64,000 nucleotides of DNA from Flavobacteriaceae bacterium PS02338 (GTDB lineage: Bacteria > Bacteroidota > Bacteroidia > Sphingobacteriales > Sphingobacteriaceae). The notes below the pieces were generated by a model. The model worked only from the letters and a program-made list of their open reading frames with translations. It had not been told where the DNA came from and did not search any database. The DNA lies in NCBI GenBank assembly GCA_029959615.1, contig JASCOD010000001.1:1674001-1738000 (forward strand). The letters are read 5' to 3'. Positions 52,457-61,823 of the stretch are shown in pieces. The translations under genes and the position numbers were made by a program. Numbering within the stretch: the stretch's first letter is position 1; every line of letters starts with the position of its first letter.

Positions 52457-52906
52457 ATGGCTATCATTGTAAGATCTAGCCAAGGTTATACTAAAAACGG
52501 ATCAGGAAGCTACTCTCTAATCGTTAACGATGGTAACATCTATTTAGGCCCTACATCTACCTTAACGTTGGGAACGATTAACCTACTTCCTGCGCAGCCA
52601 AACATTAGCACAGCCACTACTTTTTACCAATGCGTAAGAGTGCTGCCAAGCTTGTTATCCGTTGCCTGCACAAATGCCTCAAAAAGCTATACCAAAATCG
52701 TTAACGATGGCAACATCTATTTTGACCCTACATCTACCTCCATGTTGGTAACGGTTAATCAGCTTTCTAAGCAGTTGAGTATTATGGTAGCTACAGAAAA
52801 CCACCTTCCGCCGGAGCGGAAGCGTGGAACTGAGCTTGCTATCTCGAATAGACCTAATACAAAAAATCAAATAGCTAACCACACATTATTAAAATCAATT
52901 GTATGA
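52457..52906 (+). CDS. Small ORF with two in-frame repeats, function unknown
   Basis: A 149-residue frame that overlaps the next gene by 4 bp (ATGA). It contains two copies of a unit starting IVNDGNIY (residues 22 and 81), exactly 59 codons apart; the DNA is about 78% identical over 64 bp (52520-52582 and 52697-52760) and begins with the palindrome ATCGTTAACGAT. The in-frame period supports coding. Against it: no signal peptide, no known family, and a hairpin CTTCCGC/GCGGAAG at 52805-52822 inside the end of the frame. It may be a decayed gene fragment. Confidence 0.35.
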   Translation: MAIIVRSSQGYTKNGSGSYSLIVNDGNIYLGPTSTLTLGTINLLPAQPNISTATTFYQCVRVLPSLLSVACTNASKSYTKIVNDGNIYFDPTSTSMLVTVNQLSKQLSIMVATENHLPPERKRGTELAISNRPNTKNQIANHTLLKSIV

Positions 52907-54921
52907 AGATTTCTAGAATCTTGTCTTTGTTGTTTGTTCTGCAATTTTTCCATTTTGGGGAGGTGTATGCGCAGGGAAATCCAAGAGAACTGTTGCAAAA
53001 AATTGAAAGAGCAAAGACTGAAAAAGATAAGATGGAAATCTATGATAAATTGGCAAATTTCTATACGAATATTCCCGATTCTTCAAACAAATATGCAAGT
53101 TTAGGCCTACAGTTTTCAAAGAAGCTTAATGACGATTATAGTCTAAAGAAGCTATATTATAAGACGGGGGTATCCCTTATCGGTCTAGGGAAGTTCCAAG
53201 ATGCTACGACATACCTAGACAGTAGTAAAATATTTGCCCAAAAGACTAAAGATATCTTATTACTTGGTAATGTAGCTAGAGCTAAAGGCTTGGGTTTGTT
53301 TTATCAACGGAAATTTGATTTGGCGGTAGAGGAATTGCTAAATGCCGTAACTTATTATACAAAGGTGAATAAACTGACAAGTGTCCCCGCCTGTTTCTCG
53401 GTTGTTGGCTTAGTCCATTCTGCTCTTGGTCAAAATAAACGAGCTATAGATTACCAAAAGAAGGCCTTAGAAATGCTCGAAGGCTTGATGGCTGATAGTT
53501 TAAAGAATTATAGTAAGGCAGAATTGTTGCAATTTCAAAAAAGCTATATCGATTTTAATGGCAACTTGGGAGACTATTATAGTGAGGTAGGAAATTTTAA
53601 GCTAGCTATACAATATTACAATAAGGCACTCTCAAGGGGTGGTGAAGGGATCAACATGAGTACTCATGTGAAGTTGCTTGCCAATGCTTCTGGAGCCTAT
53701 TATCGGTTAGGAAAAATGGCAAAGGCAGATTCCTTGGTTAGGCGGTCATTTGATTTGGCCAAAAAGAACAGAATGAAAATGCAGACCGGCAATGCCTTAA
53801 ACTATATGGCGTATTTCTCTCAACATAAAGAAATATCAGATAAATACTATAAGGAGGCAGCTCAAATAGCAAAGTCCACAGGTCAGTTAGATTTGCTTAG
53901 GCAAATTTATAGAGATTGGTCTTCAAAATCAGAAGAGTTTCACGATTATATTTTGGCTCTGGAGAAGTTTAAGGCATACATTAAGTTAAAGGATAGCTTA
54001 ATTACAGTCGCACAGATTGCCAAGATAGCAGACCTAGAATCTACATTTAAGCTGAAAGAAGCAGACATCAAATTAAAAAAAGCTGAACTAGCTGCCGAGA
54101 GTTCTCAAAATCAAAATAGATGGTTGGCGCCTATTGTAGCCGTTACCATGGTACTTTCGCTAATGACAACCCTGTTTTACTTAAGAACCGAACGGTTAAA
54201 CAGAGCTTTAGAAAAGAAATCAGCACTTTTGGCAAATTTAAATGCTTTTAAGGCCAGATCCTTTTCGATTATAGGGCACGATGTAAGCGGTGCTTTATCT
54301 AGCATGGCGGCAATTCTGTATATCCTCAAACGCGAAGGCCCAGATGTTGACGATTATGATACCTTGATAGATGTACTCACAAGCTTAAAAGACAGCTCAA
54401 CCGAAATGCTAAATGGCCTTTTTATTTGGGGAATGGCAGAATTGGATACACCCAAAAAGGAGTTGATGAGATTGCCAAACGATTTAAAAAGCTCTATACA
54501 TACAGCCTCAAACTTAGCTGCGGCAAAAGATGTGAGGCTTGTAGTCAAATATCAGACCTCTCATTTGGTATATGCTAATAAAGAACATTTAGAGTTTATT
54601 ATTCGTAATCTGTTAACAAACGCTATTAAGTTTTCTGATGTTAAGGGTGAAGTTAAATTGGAAACTAAACGAGAGGAATACGAAGTGGTTATAGAAGTAA
54701 GTAACGGCGGAATTGCTTTCGATACCGCTTTAACGTCTGTTGTTTTTTCGGAAAAGGTTTCTAGTAGCGAAGGGATCTTAGCAGAAAGAGGGAAAGGCAC
54801 AGGCTTATTACTCTGTATGAAAATAGCAGAGATTGAAGGTTTCAAATTGGAACTCGCCGAAGCAAATAATGGGCTTACTAAATTTATATTGCGCATACCA
54901 TATACTCAATACGAAGACTAA
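52903..54921 (+). CDS. Orphan TPR sensor histidine kinase
   Basis: A 672-residue membrane kinase with a signal peptide (residues 1-24), TPR repeats (about 40-350), a coiled coil, one membrane span (about 408-427) and a HisKA domain with His459 in FSIIGHDVSGAL. The N box FIIRNLLTNAIKFS (Asn569, Asn573) and G2 box GKGTGLLL (Gly632, Gly634) are intact. The G1 box reads VSNGGIAF, with Asn or Ser where most kinases have Asp, so ATP binding may be altered. No response regulator lies nearby. The overlap with the upstream small ORF may mean coupled translation, or that the ORF is not real. Confidence 0.88.
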   Translation: MKISRILSLLFVLQFFHFGEVYAQGNPRELLQKIERAKTEKDKMEIYDKLANFYTNIPDSSNKYASLGLQFSKKLNDDYSLKKLYYKTGVSLIGLGKFQDATTYLDSSKIFAQKTKDILLLGNVARAKGLGLFYQRKFDLAVEELLNAVTYYTKVNKLTSVPACFSVVGLVHSALGQNKRAIDYQKKALEMLEGLMADSLKNYSKAELLQFQKSYIDFNGNLGDYYSEVGNFKLAIQYYNKALSRGGEGINMSTHVKLLANASGAYYRLGKMAKADSLVRRSFDLAKKNRMKMQTGNALNYMAYFSQHKEISDKYYKEAAQIAKSTGQLDLLRQIYRDWSSKSEEFHDYILALEKFKAYIKLKDSLITVAQIAKIADLESTFKLKEADIKLKKAELAAESSQNQNRWLAPIVAVTMVLSLMTTLFYLRTERLNRALEKKSALLANLNAFKARSFSIIGHDVSGALSSMAAILYILKREGPDVDDYDTLIDVLTSLKDSSTEMLNGLFIWGMAELDTPKKELMRLPNDLKSSIHTASNLAAAKDVRLVVKYQTSHLVYANKEHLEFIIRNLLTNAIKFSDVKGEVKLETKREEYEVVIEVSNGGIAFDTALTSVVFSEKVSSSEGILAERGKGTGLLLCMKIAEIEGFKLELAEANNGLTKFILRIPYTQYED

Positions 54922-55137
54922 CTAAATCCTACTGCTCTAGAACTTGTAAAAGATAGCAGCTTACAGCCTTTTTGTATCTCATTAAATCGTAAATATCCAA
55001 AGACTTAGTCTACTTGGTCTTGAGTCAAATTATCTTAAAAAATAATTGATAGAAACTTTTTCTCAGCAAAACTGTTCTTAAATGTGATTCCCATCGACTT
55101 CTACCACATTTAATTGCTCACTTAAAATGCTGTTAAA

Positions 55138-55809
55138 ATGAAGTTGCTTCCTTTTTTTATATTTTTTTTGCTAACCGCCACCCTGTTAAATGCACAGGGT
55201 GATATAGATACAACTAAACGCCCAATGGCAATACAGTTAAATGTAGGTACACAAGGTGTTGGACTTGCTTTTAACTATGAGGTAGTAAAAACATTGGCGG
55301 TTAGGGTAGGAGTAAATGCCATTCCAGTTAAGGCAAACGATGTATTTAAAATTTCCGGTTTCAATTCTACTTCTCACGTCTCTGCAGACTTCTATAATGC
55401 TCACTTACTGGCAGATTTTACGCCATTTCAACAGCTAAGTTGGTTAAGGGTGGTTGGTGGTGCTGCATATTTCTTCAAAGCGAGAGGAAATGTAAGAATA
55501 ATTCCATCCGACGATTATAAATACGGTGATTTAACATTAACTGAAGATCAAATAGGTTATGTTGATTTAAATGTAGATTGGAAAGGGGTTGCACCGTATT
55601 TGGGGATAGGTTTATTGAGAAGCTTCCCAAAAAAGAAATTTAATGTAAATATAGATTTAGGTACATATTATCTTCACAAACCGGATGCTCAAATTGTAGG
55701 TACAGGTATTTTAACAGGCAATTCCTCTCAAACAGACCAATTTAAATCTAACATTAAAGATTATCGGTGGCTACCCATTTTACAGTTCAACTTTAATTAC
55801 AGATTCTAA
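55138..55809 (+). CDS. Outer membrane beta-barrel protein, uncharacterised
   Basis: A 223-residue exported protein with a signal peptide (residues 1-20, ending LNAQ). The mature part has alternating strands (AIQLNVGTQGVGLAFNYEV, LAVRVGVNAIPVKAND, APYLGIGLLRSF) and ends LQFNFNYRF with a terminal Phe, as in small outer-membrane barrels of the OmpW/OprF-like size class. I cannot assign a family. It is followed 10 bp later by a lipoprotein gene in the same direction. Confidence 0.75.
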   Translation: MKLLPFFIFFLLTATLLNAQGDIDTTKRPMAIQLNVGTQGVGLAFNYEVVKTLAVRVGVNAIPVKANDVFKISGFNSTSHVSADFYNAHLLADFTPFQQLSWLRVVGGAAYFFKARGNVRIIPSDDYKYGDLTLTEDQIGYVDLNVDWKGVAPYLGIGLLRSFPKKKFNVNIDLGTYYLHKPDAQIVGTGILTGNSSQTDQFKSNIKDYRWLPILQFNFNYRF

Positions 55810-55819
55810 ATTTTAAGCC

Positions 55820-56548
55820 ATGAAAGTGATTAGATGGAATATTTTAGTTTTGATAAGCTGCATATTATCATGTGGAAAGCCTACTGAAAATATTAAAATT
55901 GTAGTAGATACAGATATTATCAAATATACGGCGTTAATACAAGTGACAGATGCGCAAACAGGAAATCCAGCACCAGCTAATGCCTCCATTGCGGCTGTGG
56001 GAGTAAATGCTGCTAATGTGTACGAAATTTCTGGCAAAAAAGAGATTAAGTTAGTGCAAGGCATGGTTACTATAGGTTTACAACCCAATATAGCGCCTAC
56101 TTCTCAAAACCCTATAGACATCGCAGTAGAAATTACTGCTCCCGGTTACACTACTCAACGAAAAAATATTACGTTTACCTCTTCTATTAGGCAACAAACA
56201 GTTCCAATTGGAATCTCAAAAGTAGGTAATACTGCTCCTCCTATAGTCATACCACCACCACCAGTGTATCAAAATGTATCATTGAACTTTACTGGTCGCT
56301 GTCCTAATCGGCCAGATATAGAAATTAGGCCCAGCGTGTATGTGTCTTTTAAGAAATCTGGCAGCACAGATAACTATCGTTATTTAGGTTATATGGATAA
56401 GGGAAATATAACTACCGATTTGTTGGCCTTAGGAGAAACCTATAATTTTCAGATTGTTTACGGTGGCGAAAGCTATACCGTAACTCAGAAAATTGAGCAA
56501 ACCAGTTACAATCTTACAATCGATATGACGGCAGCCTGTAATTTTTAA
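55820..56548 (+). CDS. Lipoprotein with Ig-like domain, uncharacterised
   Basis: A 242-residue lipoprotein (lipobox ILSC, Cys18). Residues about 35-135 look like a carboxypeptidase-regulatory/Ig-like fold (ALIQVTDAQTGNPAPANASI, then APGYTTQRKNITFTSS). A proline stretch (VIPPPPVYQ) links it to a second beta domain (about 155-242). It follows the barrel gene by 10 bp, so the two proteins probably work together at the outer membrane. Function unknown. Confidence 0.75.
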   Translation: MKVIRWNILVLISCILSCGKPTENIKIVVDTDIIKYTALIQVTDAQTGNPAPANASIAAVGVNAANVYEISGKKEIKLVQGMVTIGLQPNIAPTSQNPIDIAVEITAPGYTTQRKNITFTSSIRQQTVPIGISKVGNTAPPIVIPPPPVYQNVSLNFTGRCPNRPDIEIRPSVYVSFKKSGSTDNYRYLGYMDKGNITTDLLALGETYNFQIVYGGESYTVTQKIEQTSYNLTIDMTAACNF

Positions 56549-56778
56549 TTTTCGAGTTGTACGATCTTGTCCTTCATGATATATGATATTATCTGATTTT
56601 AATTGGAATTGCTTTTTGGCAGGGAAATTCATAAGTTCATCTTAGAAAAAACCAAATATGTAAACGGCTGTTTTATAGGTGTTAGCATGTTTTTTAAAAG
56701 TTTGGTAGATTTTTTTTATCTGTTAATTAATCCTTTTCCAAACTTCTGCTGTCTTACAGAGGAACTAAACCAAAAGAT

Positions 56779-58767
56779 ATGAAAGGTAATATTCGTAATT
56801 TTTACATATGCGCAATTTTGTTTTGTTGTGCTATTGTATTCTCCTCATTTATTCGGATAATGGGAGGTGCCGACAAAATTGCTATGCCGTATAAAAAAGC
56901 TGGATTGACTACCGAACAAGCTGCGGCGCATTTGTTAAGTCGTTTTACGTACGGTGCGCAAACTGGACAAATAGAAGAGGTGACAAAAATGGGGCTAGAG
57001 AAATGGCTTAAAATCCAGTTAGAGGGAAAGCTTGATGACAATGATTTGAAGCAAAGGATAGCTCAGTATGATGCCATTAATTTTTCTAATAGTGATGTAG
57101 AAGATTTTTTCCCACAGACACCTCGAGTTACGCGTTGGGCAATTAGAGATGGCTACTTGCATAAGGATTCAACAGGTAATGGAAACAGCAAATATCAACG
57201 AGAAATCATCCAAGGATATATGAAAGAAAAGGGATATCGTCCTTTGCAAGAACTATATCGCCAATTCTTCAATCAAAAAATATTAAGAGCGGCCTACAGC
57301 GAAAATCAGTTTAGAGAAATTATGACCGATTTTTGGTTTAACCATTTCAATGTGGCTTTAAATAAAACTCAATGTGCCAGCTTTGTACCTGCTTATGAGC
57401 GTGACGTGATAAGGCCAAATGTATTTGGCGGATTTGAAGATTTATTATTGCAGACGGCCAAATCTCCGGCAATGCTCATGTATCTAGATAACTCTTCAAG
57501 CTCAGGAGTAAATATTCCGATGGCAGATCAGGAGATGATGTCTATGAGTGATATGGGTTTATCTAACGAACAAAAGTCTAAAAAGAAAGAAAGAGTCAAA
57601 AAAATTAACCAACAGATACAACAGAAAAAGAAACAAGGTGGTTTAAATGAAAACTACGCTCGTGAAGTAATGGAATTACACACTTTAGGTGTGGATGGTG
57701 GTTATACTCAAAATGATGTTACCCAGGCAGCCAGAGTTTTAACTGGATGGACGGTAGCCCCACTTGGCAAACAAGGTTATGGAGCTGGAAACAAGGGATT
57801 AATTGACCGCCTAGGACCTGATGGATTAAGAGATAAAGGCTTTGTATTAGATGGTGATTTCTTTTTTAATGCAAATAGACATGATAATGGTGATAAAGTA
57901 GTTTTAGGTAAAAAATTTGCTGCTGGGAATGGATACGATGAAGGGGTAGAATTATTGAAAATGCTAGCCCACCATCAATCTACAGCAAGATTTATTTCGA
58001 AGAAAATAGCATCACGTTTTGTAAACGATGTGCCTCAAGCTTCTTTAATAGATAAAATGGCGAAAAGGTTTACAGAATCTAAGGGGGATATTAAAAGTGT
58101 AATTATTGCCATGGTAAATGCACCCGAATTTTGGTCTGAACAGGCGCTTAGAGAAAAAACAAAATCTCCTTTTGAATTAGCAATGAGTGCTGTACGTAGT
58201 TTAAATGCAGAAATTACCCAACCTTACGAACTATATAGTTGGATCAATCGCATGGGACAACAGATGTATTATTATCAAGCACCTACAGGTTTTCCAGATA
58301 ATGGACAGTATTGGATCAATACAGGCTCTCTGCTCAACCGCATGAATTTTGGACTGGCGCTTGCATCTCAACGTATACCAGGTGTGAAATTTAACTTGGC
58401 CAGTTTGAATAATAACAAAGAACCAGAAAGTGTAGAAGCGGCATTATTAACCTACAGTAAGCTAATTATGCCTGAAAGAGAGTTAGGGCAAACGGTAGCA
58501 AGATTGAAACCAATGTTAAATGACCCTAATTTGCAACAAAAGGTAGCCAAAGCAGCCGAGCAAAATAGTGCTAAAAAAGATCAAAATAATTCAGGAATGG
58601 ACATGCAAAGCATGGATATGAAACCTGAGAAAAAGGAAAAAATGAAAATTGGAAACGGGAAGAAGGCCAATGAAAATCCACCTATTAAGCTGCAGGCAGG
58701 TAACAATACCATGCTAGCGCAGGTAGTTGGTGTAATAATAGGATCTCCAGAGTTTCAACGTAAATAA
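56779..58767 (+). CDS. DUF1800 protein with Met-rich insertions
   Basis: A 662-residue exported protein of the DUF1800 family. After the N-terminal hydrophobic signal (about residues 8-25) come the family markers AAHLLSRFTYG, MTDFWFNHFNV, YAREVMELHTLGVDGGYTQNDV, VLTGWTV and SRFVNDVPQ. Two Met-rich, charged insertions stand out: about residues 248-285 (MADQEMMSMSDMG followed by a Lys/Gln run) and about 605-640 (GMDMQSMDMKPEKK). The Met-rich parts could bind copper. The DUF1501 gene follows 9 bp later; the two families are regularly found as a pair, with unknown joint function. Confidence 0.9.
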   Translation: MKGNIRNFYICAILFCCAIVFSSFIRIMGGADKIAMPYKKAGLTTEQAAAHLLSRFTYGAQTGQIEEVTKMGLEKWLKIQLEGKLDDNDLKQRIAQYDAINFSNSDVEDFFPQTPRVTRWAIRDGYLHKDSTGNGNSKYQREIIQGYMKEKGYRPLQELYRQFFNQKILRAAYSENQFREIMTDFWFNHFNVALNKTQCASFVPAYERDVIRPNVFGGFEDLLLQTAKSPAMLMYLDNSSSSGVNIPMADQEMMSMSDMGLSNEQKSKKKERVKKINQQIQQKKKQGGLNENYAREVMELHTLGVDGGYTQNDVTQAARVLTGWTVAPLGKQGYGAGNKGLIDRLGPDGLRDKGFVLDGDFFFNANRHDNGDKVVLGKKFAAGNGYDEGVELLKMLAHHQSTARFISKKIASRFVNDVPQASLIDKMAKRFTESKGDIKSVIIAMVNAPEFWSEQALREKTKSPFELAMSAVRSLNAEITQPYELYSWINRMGQQMYYYQAPTGFPDNGQYWINTGSLLNRMNFGLALASQRIPGVKFNLASLNNNKEPESVEAALLTYSKLIMPERELGQTVARLKPMLNDPNLQQKVAKAAEQNSAKKDQNNSGMDMQSMDMKPEKKEKMKIGNGKKANENPPIKLQAGNNTMLAQVVGVIIGSPEFQRK

Positions 58768-58776
58768 TTAAAAGTT

Positions 58777-60048
58777 ATGGTTTCTAGAAGAGGATTTTTA
58801 AAAGGAGGAGGCTTAGCCTTATTTGGAATAGGATTAGGTGGCATCCCCGGATTTCTTGCTGATGCAGTTGCGGGTACCGTAAATTCATCCCTATATAGAA
58901 AGAGAAAGATTTTGGTGTGCATTTTCCAGAGGGGAGCAATGGACGGTTTAATGGCTGTAACTCCATTTACTGATGATTTTTTGAAGGCAGCACGCCCTGG
59001 CTTATTCATGAGTGCGGCTAAAGGTGCCGTTAATGAAAAGCCACTTATAGATTTGGATGGCAGATTTGGTCTACATCCATCTATGGCGGCTTTTGAACCT
59101 ATGTTTAGGGAAAAAAGATTAGGTATCGTCCACGGAATCGGCTCTCCAAATAATACCAGGTCACATTTTGATGCACAAGACTTTATGGAGTCGGGCACAC
59201 CGTTTAAAAAAGGTACTTCAAGTGGTTGGTTAAATAGAGCCGTTGGTTTGTTGGGGCACGATGCGGCCACACCATTTCAAGGGGTAAGTTTAACTTCTTC
59301 GCTTCCAAGATCTTTTTATGGAGAAAACCAAGCGGTGGCCATTAAGAATTTAGCAGATTTCAATATTCAGCTAAGAGGGAATGTGGCAGGAGCAAAAATG
59401 GCGGCGAAAAGCTTTGAAGATCTTTACGATCAAGCTTCATCTGATTTGTTGAAAAACACAGGTAAAGAAAGTTTCGATGCCATTAAAATGCTTCAAAAAA
59501 CTGATGTTAAGAATTATAAGCCAGAAAACAATGTAGTTTATCCGACTACAGCACTAGGTAATTCGCTAAAGCAAATTGCACAACTTATCAAAATGGATGT
59601 TGGTATGGAAGTGGCTTTTGCTGAATCCGGCGGATGGGATACACACTTTAATCAAGGTAAAGATACAGGCGTATTTGCCCGTAATGTCAACGATTTGAGT
59701 AATTGTATAATGGCATTTTGGAATGACTTAGCAAGCTATCAAGATGAAGTTACAGTAATGACCATGACGGAGTTTGGACGCACAGTTGCTCAAAATGGTA
59801 CAGGTGGTACCGATCACGGTAGAGGTTCTTGTAATTTTATTTTAGGTAATAGTGTAAATGGTGGCTTGGTACACGGAATCGTTAATCCACTGGCTAAAGA
59901 AAACTTGGAAGACGGTAGAGATTTAGCGGTAACCACCGATTTTAGAAGCGTATTTAGTGAAGTTGCAGATGTACACTTGGGCATCGAAAATGATAAGGTC
60001 TTATTCCCTGAATTTGATGGTAAGAAAATTGGTGTGATGAGGGGATAG
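58777..60048 (+). CDS. DUF1501 protein with Tat-like signal
   Basis: A 423-residue exported protein of the DUF1501 (sulfatase-like fold) family. The N-terminus SRRGFLKGGGLALFGIGLGG has the twin-arginine pattern, so it is probably exported folded, often with a bound metal. The family segments VCIFQRGAMDGL, FGLHPSMAAFEPMF, SHFDAQDFMESG, ESGGWDTHFNQG, TEFGRTVAQN and GTDHGRGSCNFIL are present. It works with the DUF1800 protein encoded 9 bp upstream; the reaction is unknown. Confidence 0.92.
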   Translation: MVSRRGFLKGGGLALFGIGLGGIPGFLADAVAGTVNSSLYRKRKILVCIFQRGAMDGLMAVTPFTDDFLKAARPGLFMSAAKGAVNEKPLIDLDGRFGLHPSMAAFEPMFREKRLGIVHGIGSPNNTRSHFDAQDFMESGTPFKKGTSSGWLNRAVGLLGHDAATPFQGVSLTSSLPRSFYGENQAVAIKNLADFNIQLRGNVAGAKMAAKSFEDLYDQASSDLLKNTGKESFDAIKMLQKTDVKNYKPENNVVYPTTALGNSLKQIAQLIKMDVGMEVAFAESGGWDTHFNQGKDTGVFARNVNDLSNCIMAFWNDLASYQDEVTVMTMTEFGRTVAQNGTGGTDHGRGSCNFILGNSVNGGLVHGIVNPLAKENLEDGRDLAVTTDFRSVFSEVADVHLGIENDKVLFPEFDGKKIGVMRG

Positions 60049-60073
60049 TTTTAGATTTACAGTTTTTTAAATT

Positions 60074-60106
60074 AAGCCAAGGTCGCAAAGTGACCTTGGC
60101 TTTTTT
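60074..60106 (+). terminator. Terminator of the DUF1800-DUF1501 operon
   Basis: AAGCCAAGGTC and GACCTTGGCTT form a perfect 11-bp stem with a 7-base loop followed by TTTTTT, 25 bp after the DUF1501 stop. A textbook intrinsic terminator. Confidence 0.92.
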
Positions 60107-60199
60107 ATGCTTGTTAGGTCGCGTTCGGTTTTTGTTCAGGATACAGTTTGATCATTTTAACTTTATTCATAGCTGTTTAATTTAGTTTATTTTTGTAGC

Positions 60200-61465
60200 A
60201 TGAAATTGATGAAAAGTGCTGTATTACTGATTGGCTTATTAATTTGGTGTAATGGTTTATTGTTGGCGCAAGATATCACTCAACAGGTGGTCGATGGTCG
60301 CACGAATGATACCTTACAAATCAAGAAACCTTATGTCATCTATATTTCTGCAGATGGCTTTAGACACGATTATGCGGACAAATACCAAGCTAGCAATCTG
60401 CTTGCCTTAAGAGAAAAAGGAGTGAAGGCCGTCTCCATGAAGCCTTCCTATCCATCGGTTACTTTTTCAAATCACTACACTTTGGCAACTGGGATGTATC
60501 CATCACATCACGGCATTGTGAATAATTCTTTCTATGATCCGAAAAAACAACAAATTTATGTAAAGACTGATCAAAATGCACTAAAAGATAGTACTTGGTA
60601 TGGAGGAGTGCCAATTTGGGTTTTGGCCGAGCAACAGAAAATGCTTTCGGCGGCTTTTTATTGGTTAGGTTCCGAAACAGCGGTACAAGGCGTTAGGCCA
60701 ACTTATTGGTACAACTTTAGTGCTAAAATTCCTATGGATACACGATTGGATGCAGTTAAAAAATGGTTGCAATTACCCGAAGAAAAACGCCCACATTTGA
60801 TCAATTTTTATTTCCCTGAAGTAGATGTGGCTGGACATCATTTCGGCAGTGATTCTAAAGAAACAGCAGCTGCAGTTAAACTAATAGACAACTGTGTGGG
60901 AGAAATGGTGAAAATTACTAAGGATGTAGGTTTAGATGTCAATTTCGTTTTTGTCTCGGATCACGGAATGACTAATGCGGATAATACAAACACTTTAGAT
61001 TTGCCATCGGTTATAGATAGAAGTAAATTTATTGTACCTAATGGAGATGCACTGATTCAAATCTATGCTAAAGATAAGAGGGATATTAAACCGCTTTATC
61101 AGAAATTAAAGGCTGATGCGGTAGATTACGGCGTGTATCTTACCAATAAAATGCCTAAGCGTTGGCACTATCGGGCTAAGGACAACAAAGATGGTAGAAT
61201 AGGAGATATTATCCTTATCCCTAAACTACCAAAGATCTTCAATTTAACAGGTAAACCTACAACGATTGGAAAACACGGTTTTGATAACGATATGCCAGAT
61301 ATGCAAGCCGTTTTTTATGCTTGGGGTCCAGCTTTTAAAGAAGGATTAACAATTGATTCTTTTGAAAATGTACATATTTATCCATTATTGGCTAAAATTT
61401 TAGGTTTATCCTATACGCATCAAATTGATGGAAATATAAAAGTGTTGGCGCCGATATTGAAGTAG
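60200..61465 (+). CDS. Ectonucleotide pyrophosphatase/phosphodiesterase-like enzyme
   Basis: A 421-residue secreted alkaline-phosphatase-superfamily enzyme (signal peptide residues 1-24, ending LLAQ). Motifs in order: metal ligand Asp52 (SADGFRHDY), nucleophile Thr88 in SVTFSNHYT, PEVDVAGHHFG with the next Asp/His ligands, VSDHGMTN, and a GKHGFDND His near the end. The Thr nucleophile and overall layout match NPP-type phosphodiesterases that cleave nucleotide or lipid phosphodiesters in the periplasm. It is transcribed alone, after a strong terminator. Confidence 0.9.
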   Translation: MKLMKSAVLLIGLLIWCNGLLLAQDITQQVVDGRTNDTLQIKKPYVIYISADGFRHDYADKYQASNLLALREKGVKAVSMKPSYPSVTFSNHYTLATGMYPSHHGIVNNSFYDPKKQQIYVKTDQNALKDSTWYGGVPIWVLAEQQKMLSAAFYWLGSETAVQGVRPTYWYNFSAKIPMDTRLDAVKKWLQLPEEKRPHLINFYFPEVDVAGHHFGSDSKETAAAVKLIDNCVGEMVKITKDVGLDVNFVFVSDHGMTNADNTNTLDLPSVIDRSKFIVPNGDALIQIYAKDKRDIKPLYQKLKADAVDYGVYLTNKMPKRWHYRAKDNKDGRIGDIILIPKLPKIFNLTGKPTTIGKHGFDNDMPDMQAVFYAWGPAFKEGLTIDSFENVHIYPLLAKILGLSYTHQIDGNIKVLAPILK

Positions 61466-61823
61466 GTTGATATTTGCTATTGCCTATTGCTTTTAGGAAA
61501 TTTAGCCACAGACACATATGAATTAGGAATAAAAGCGTATAAAGTTTAATTTTGGAATTAAATCGACCATTTAATAATCATATTTAGGTTCAATTTTGAT
61601 TAAAAATAATAGCCATCTGTATATCTTTGGCTAAATAGACAATAGTGTCCTTATGAAAACAAGCCTATTAATTCAAGAAGAGCTGTGTTAAATAATTATG
61701 GTTACAGTAGCAAATTGTCGGCTATTCAAACATGTGAAAGTGTTAGTTTTGCGTCGCTTGTTAACTAAGCTTTAATTTATTATCAATTGTTTCCATATAA
61801 ATGCTTAATTTTACAGCCCCACT
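61466..61823. other. 358-bp gap upstream of accA
   Basis: An A/T-rich region with no supported gene or stable hairpin. The promoter of accA should lie here; candidates such as TTTGCG at about 61748 lack a well-spaced -7 box, so I do not place it. Confidence 0.5.

Noticed and set aside
60188-60195. TATTTTTG in front of the phosphodiesterase gene as a -7 box
   Set aside because: It matches TAnnTTTG but lies only 4 bases before the start codon, which would leave no leader; no -33 box is well placed.
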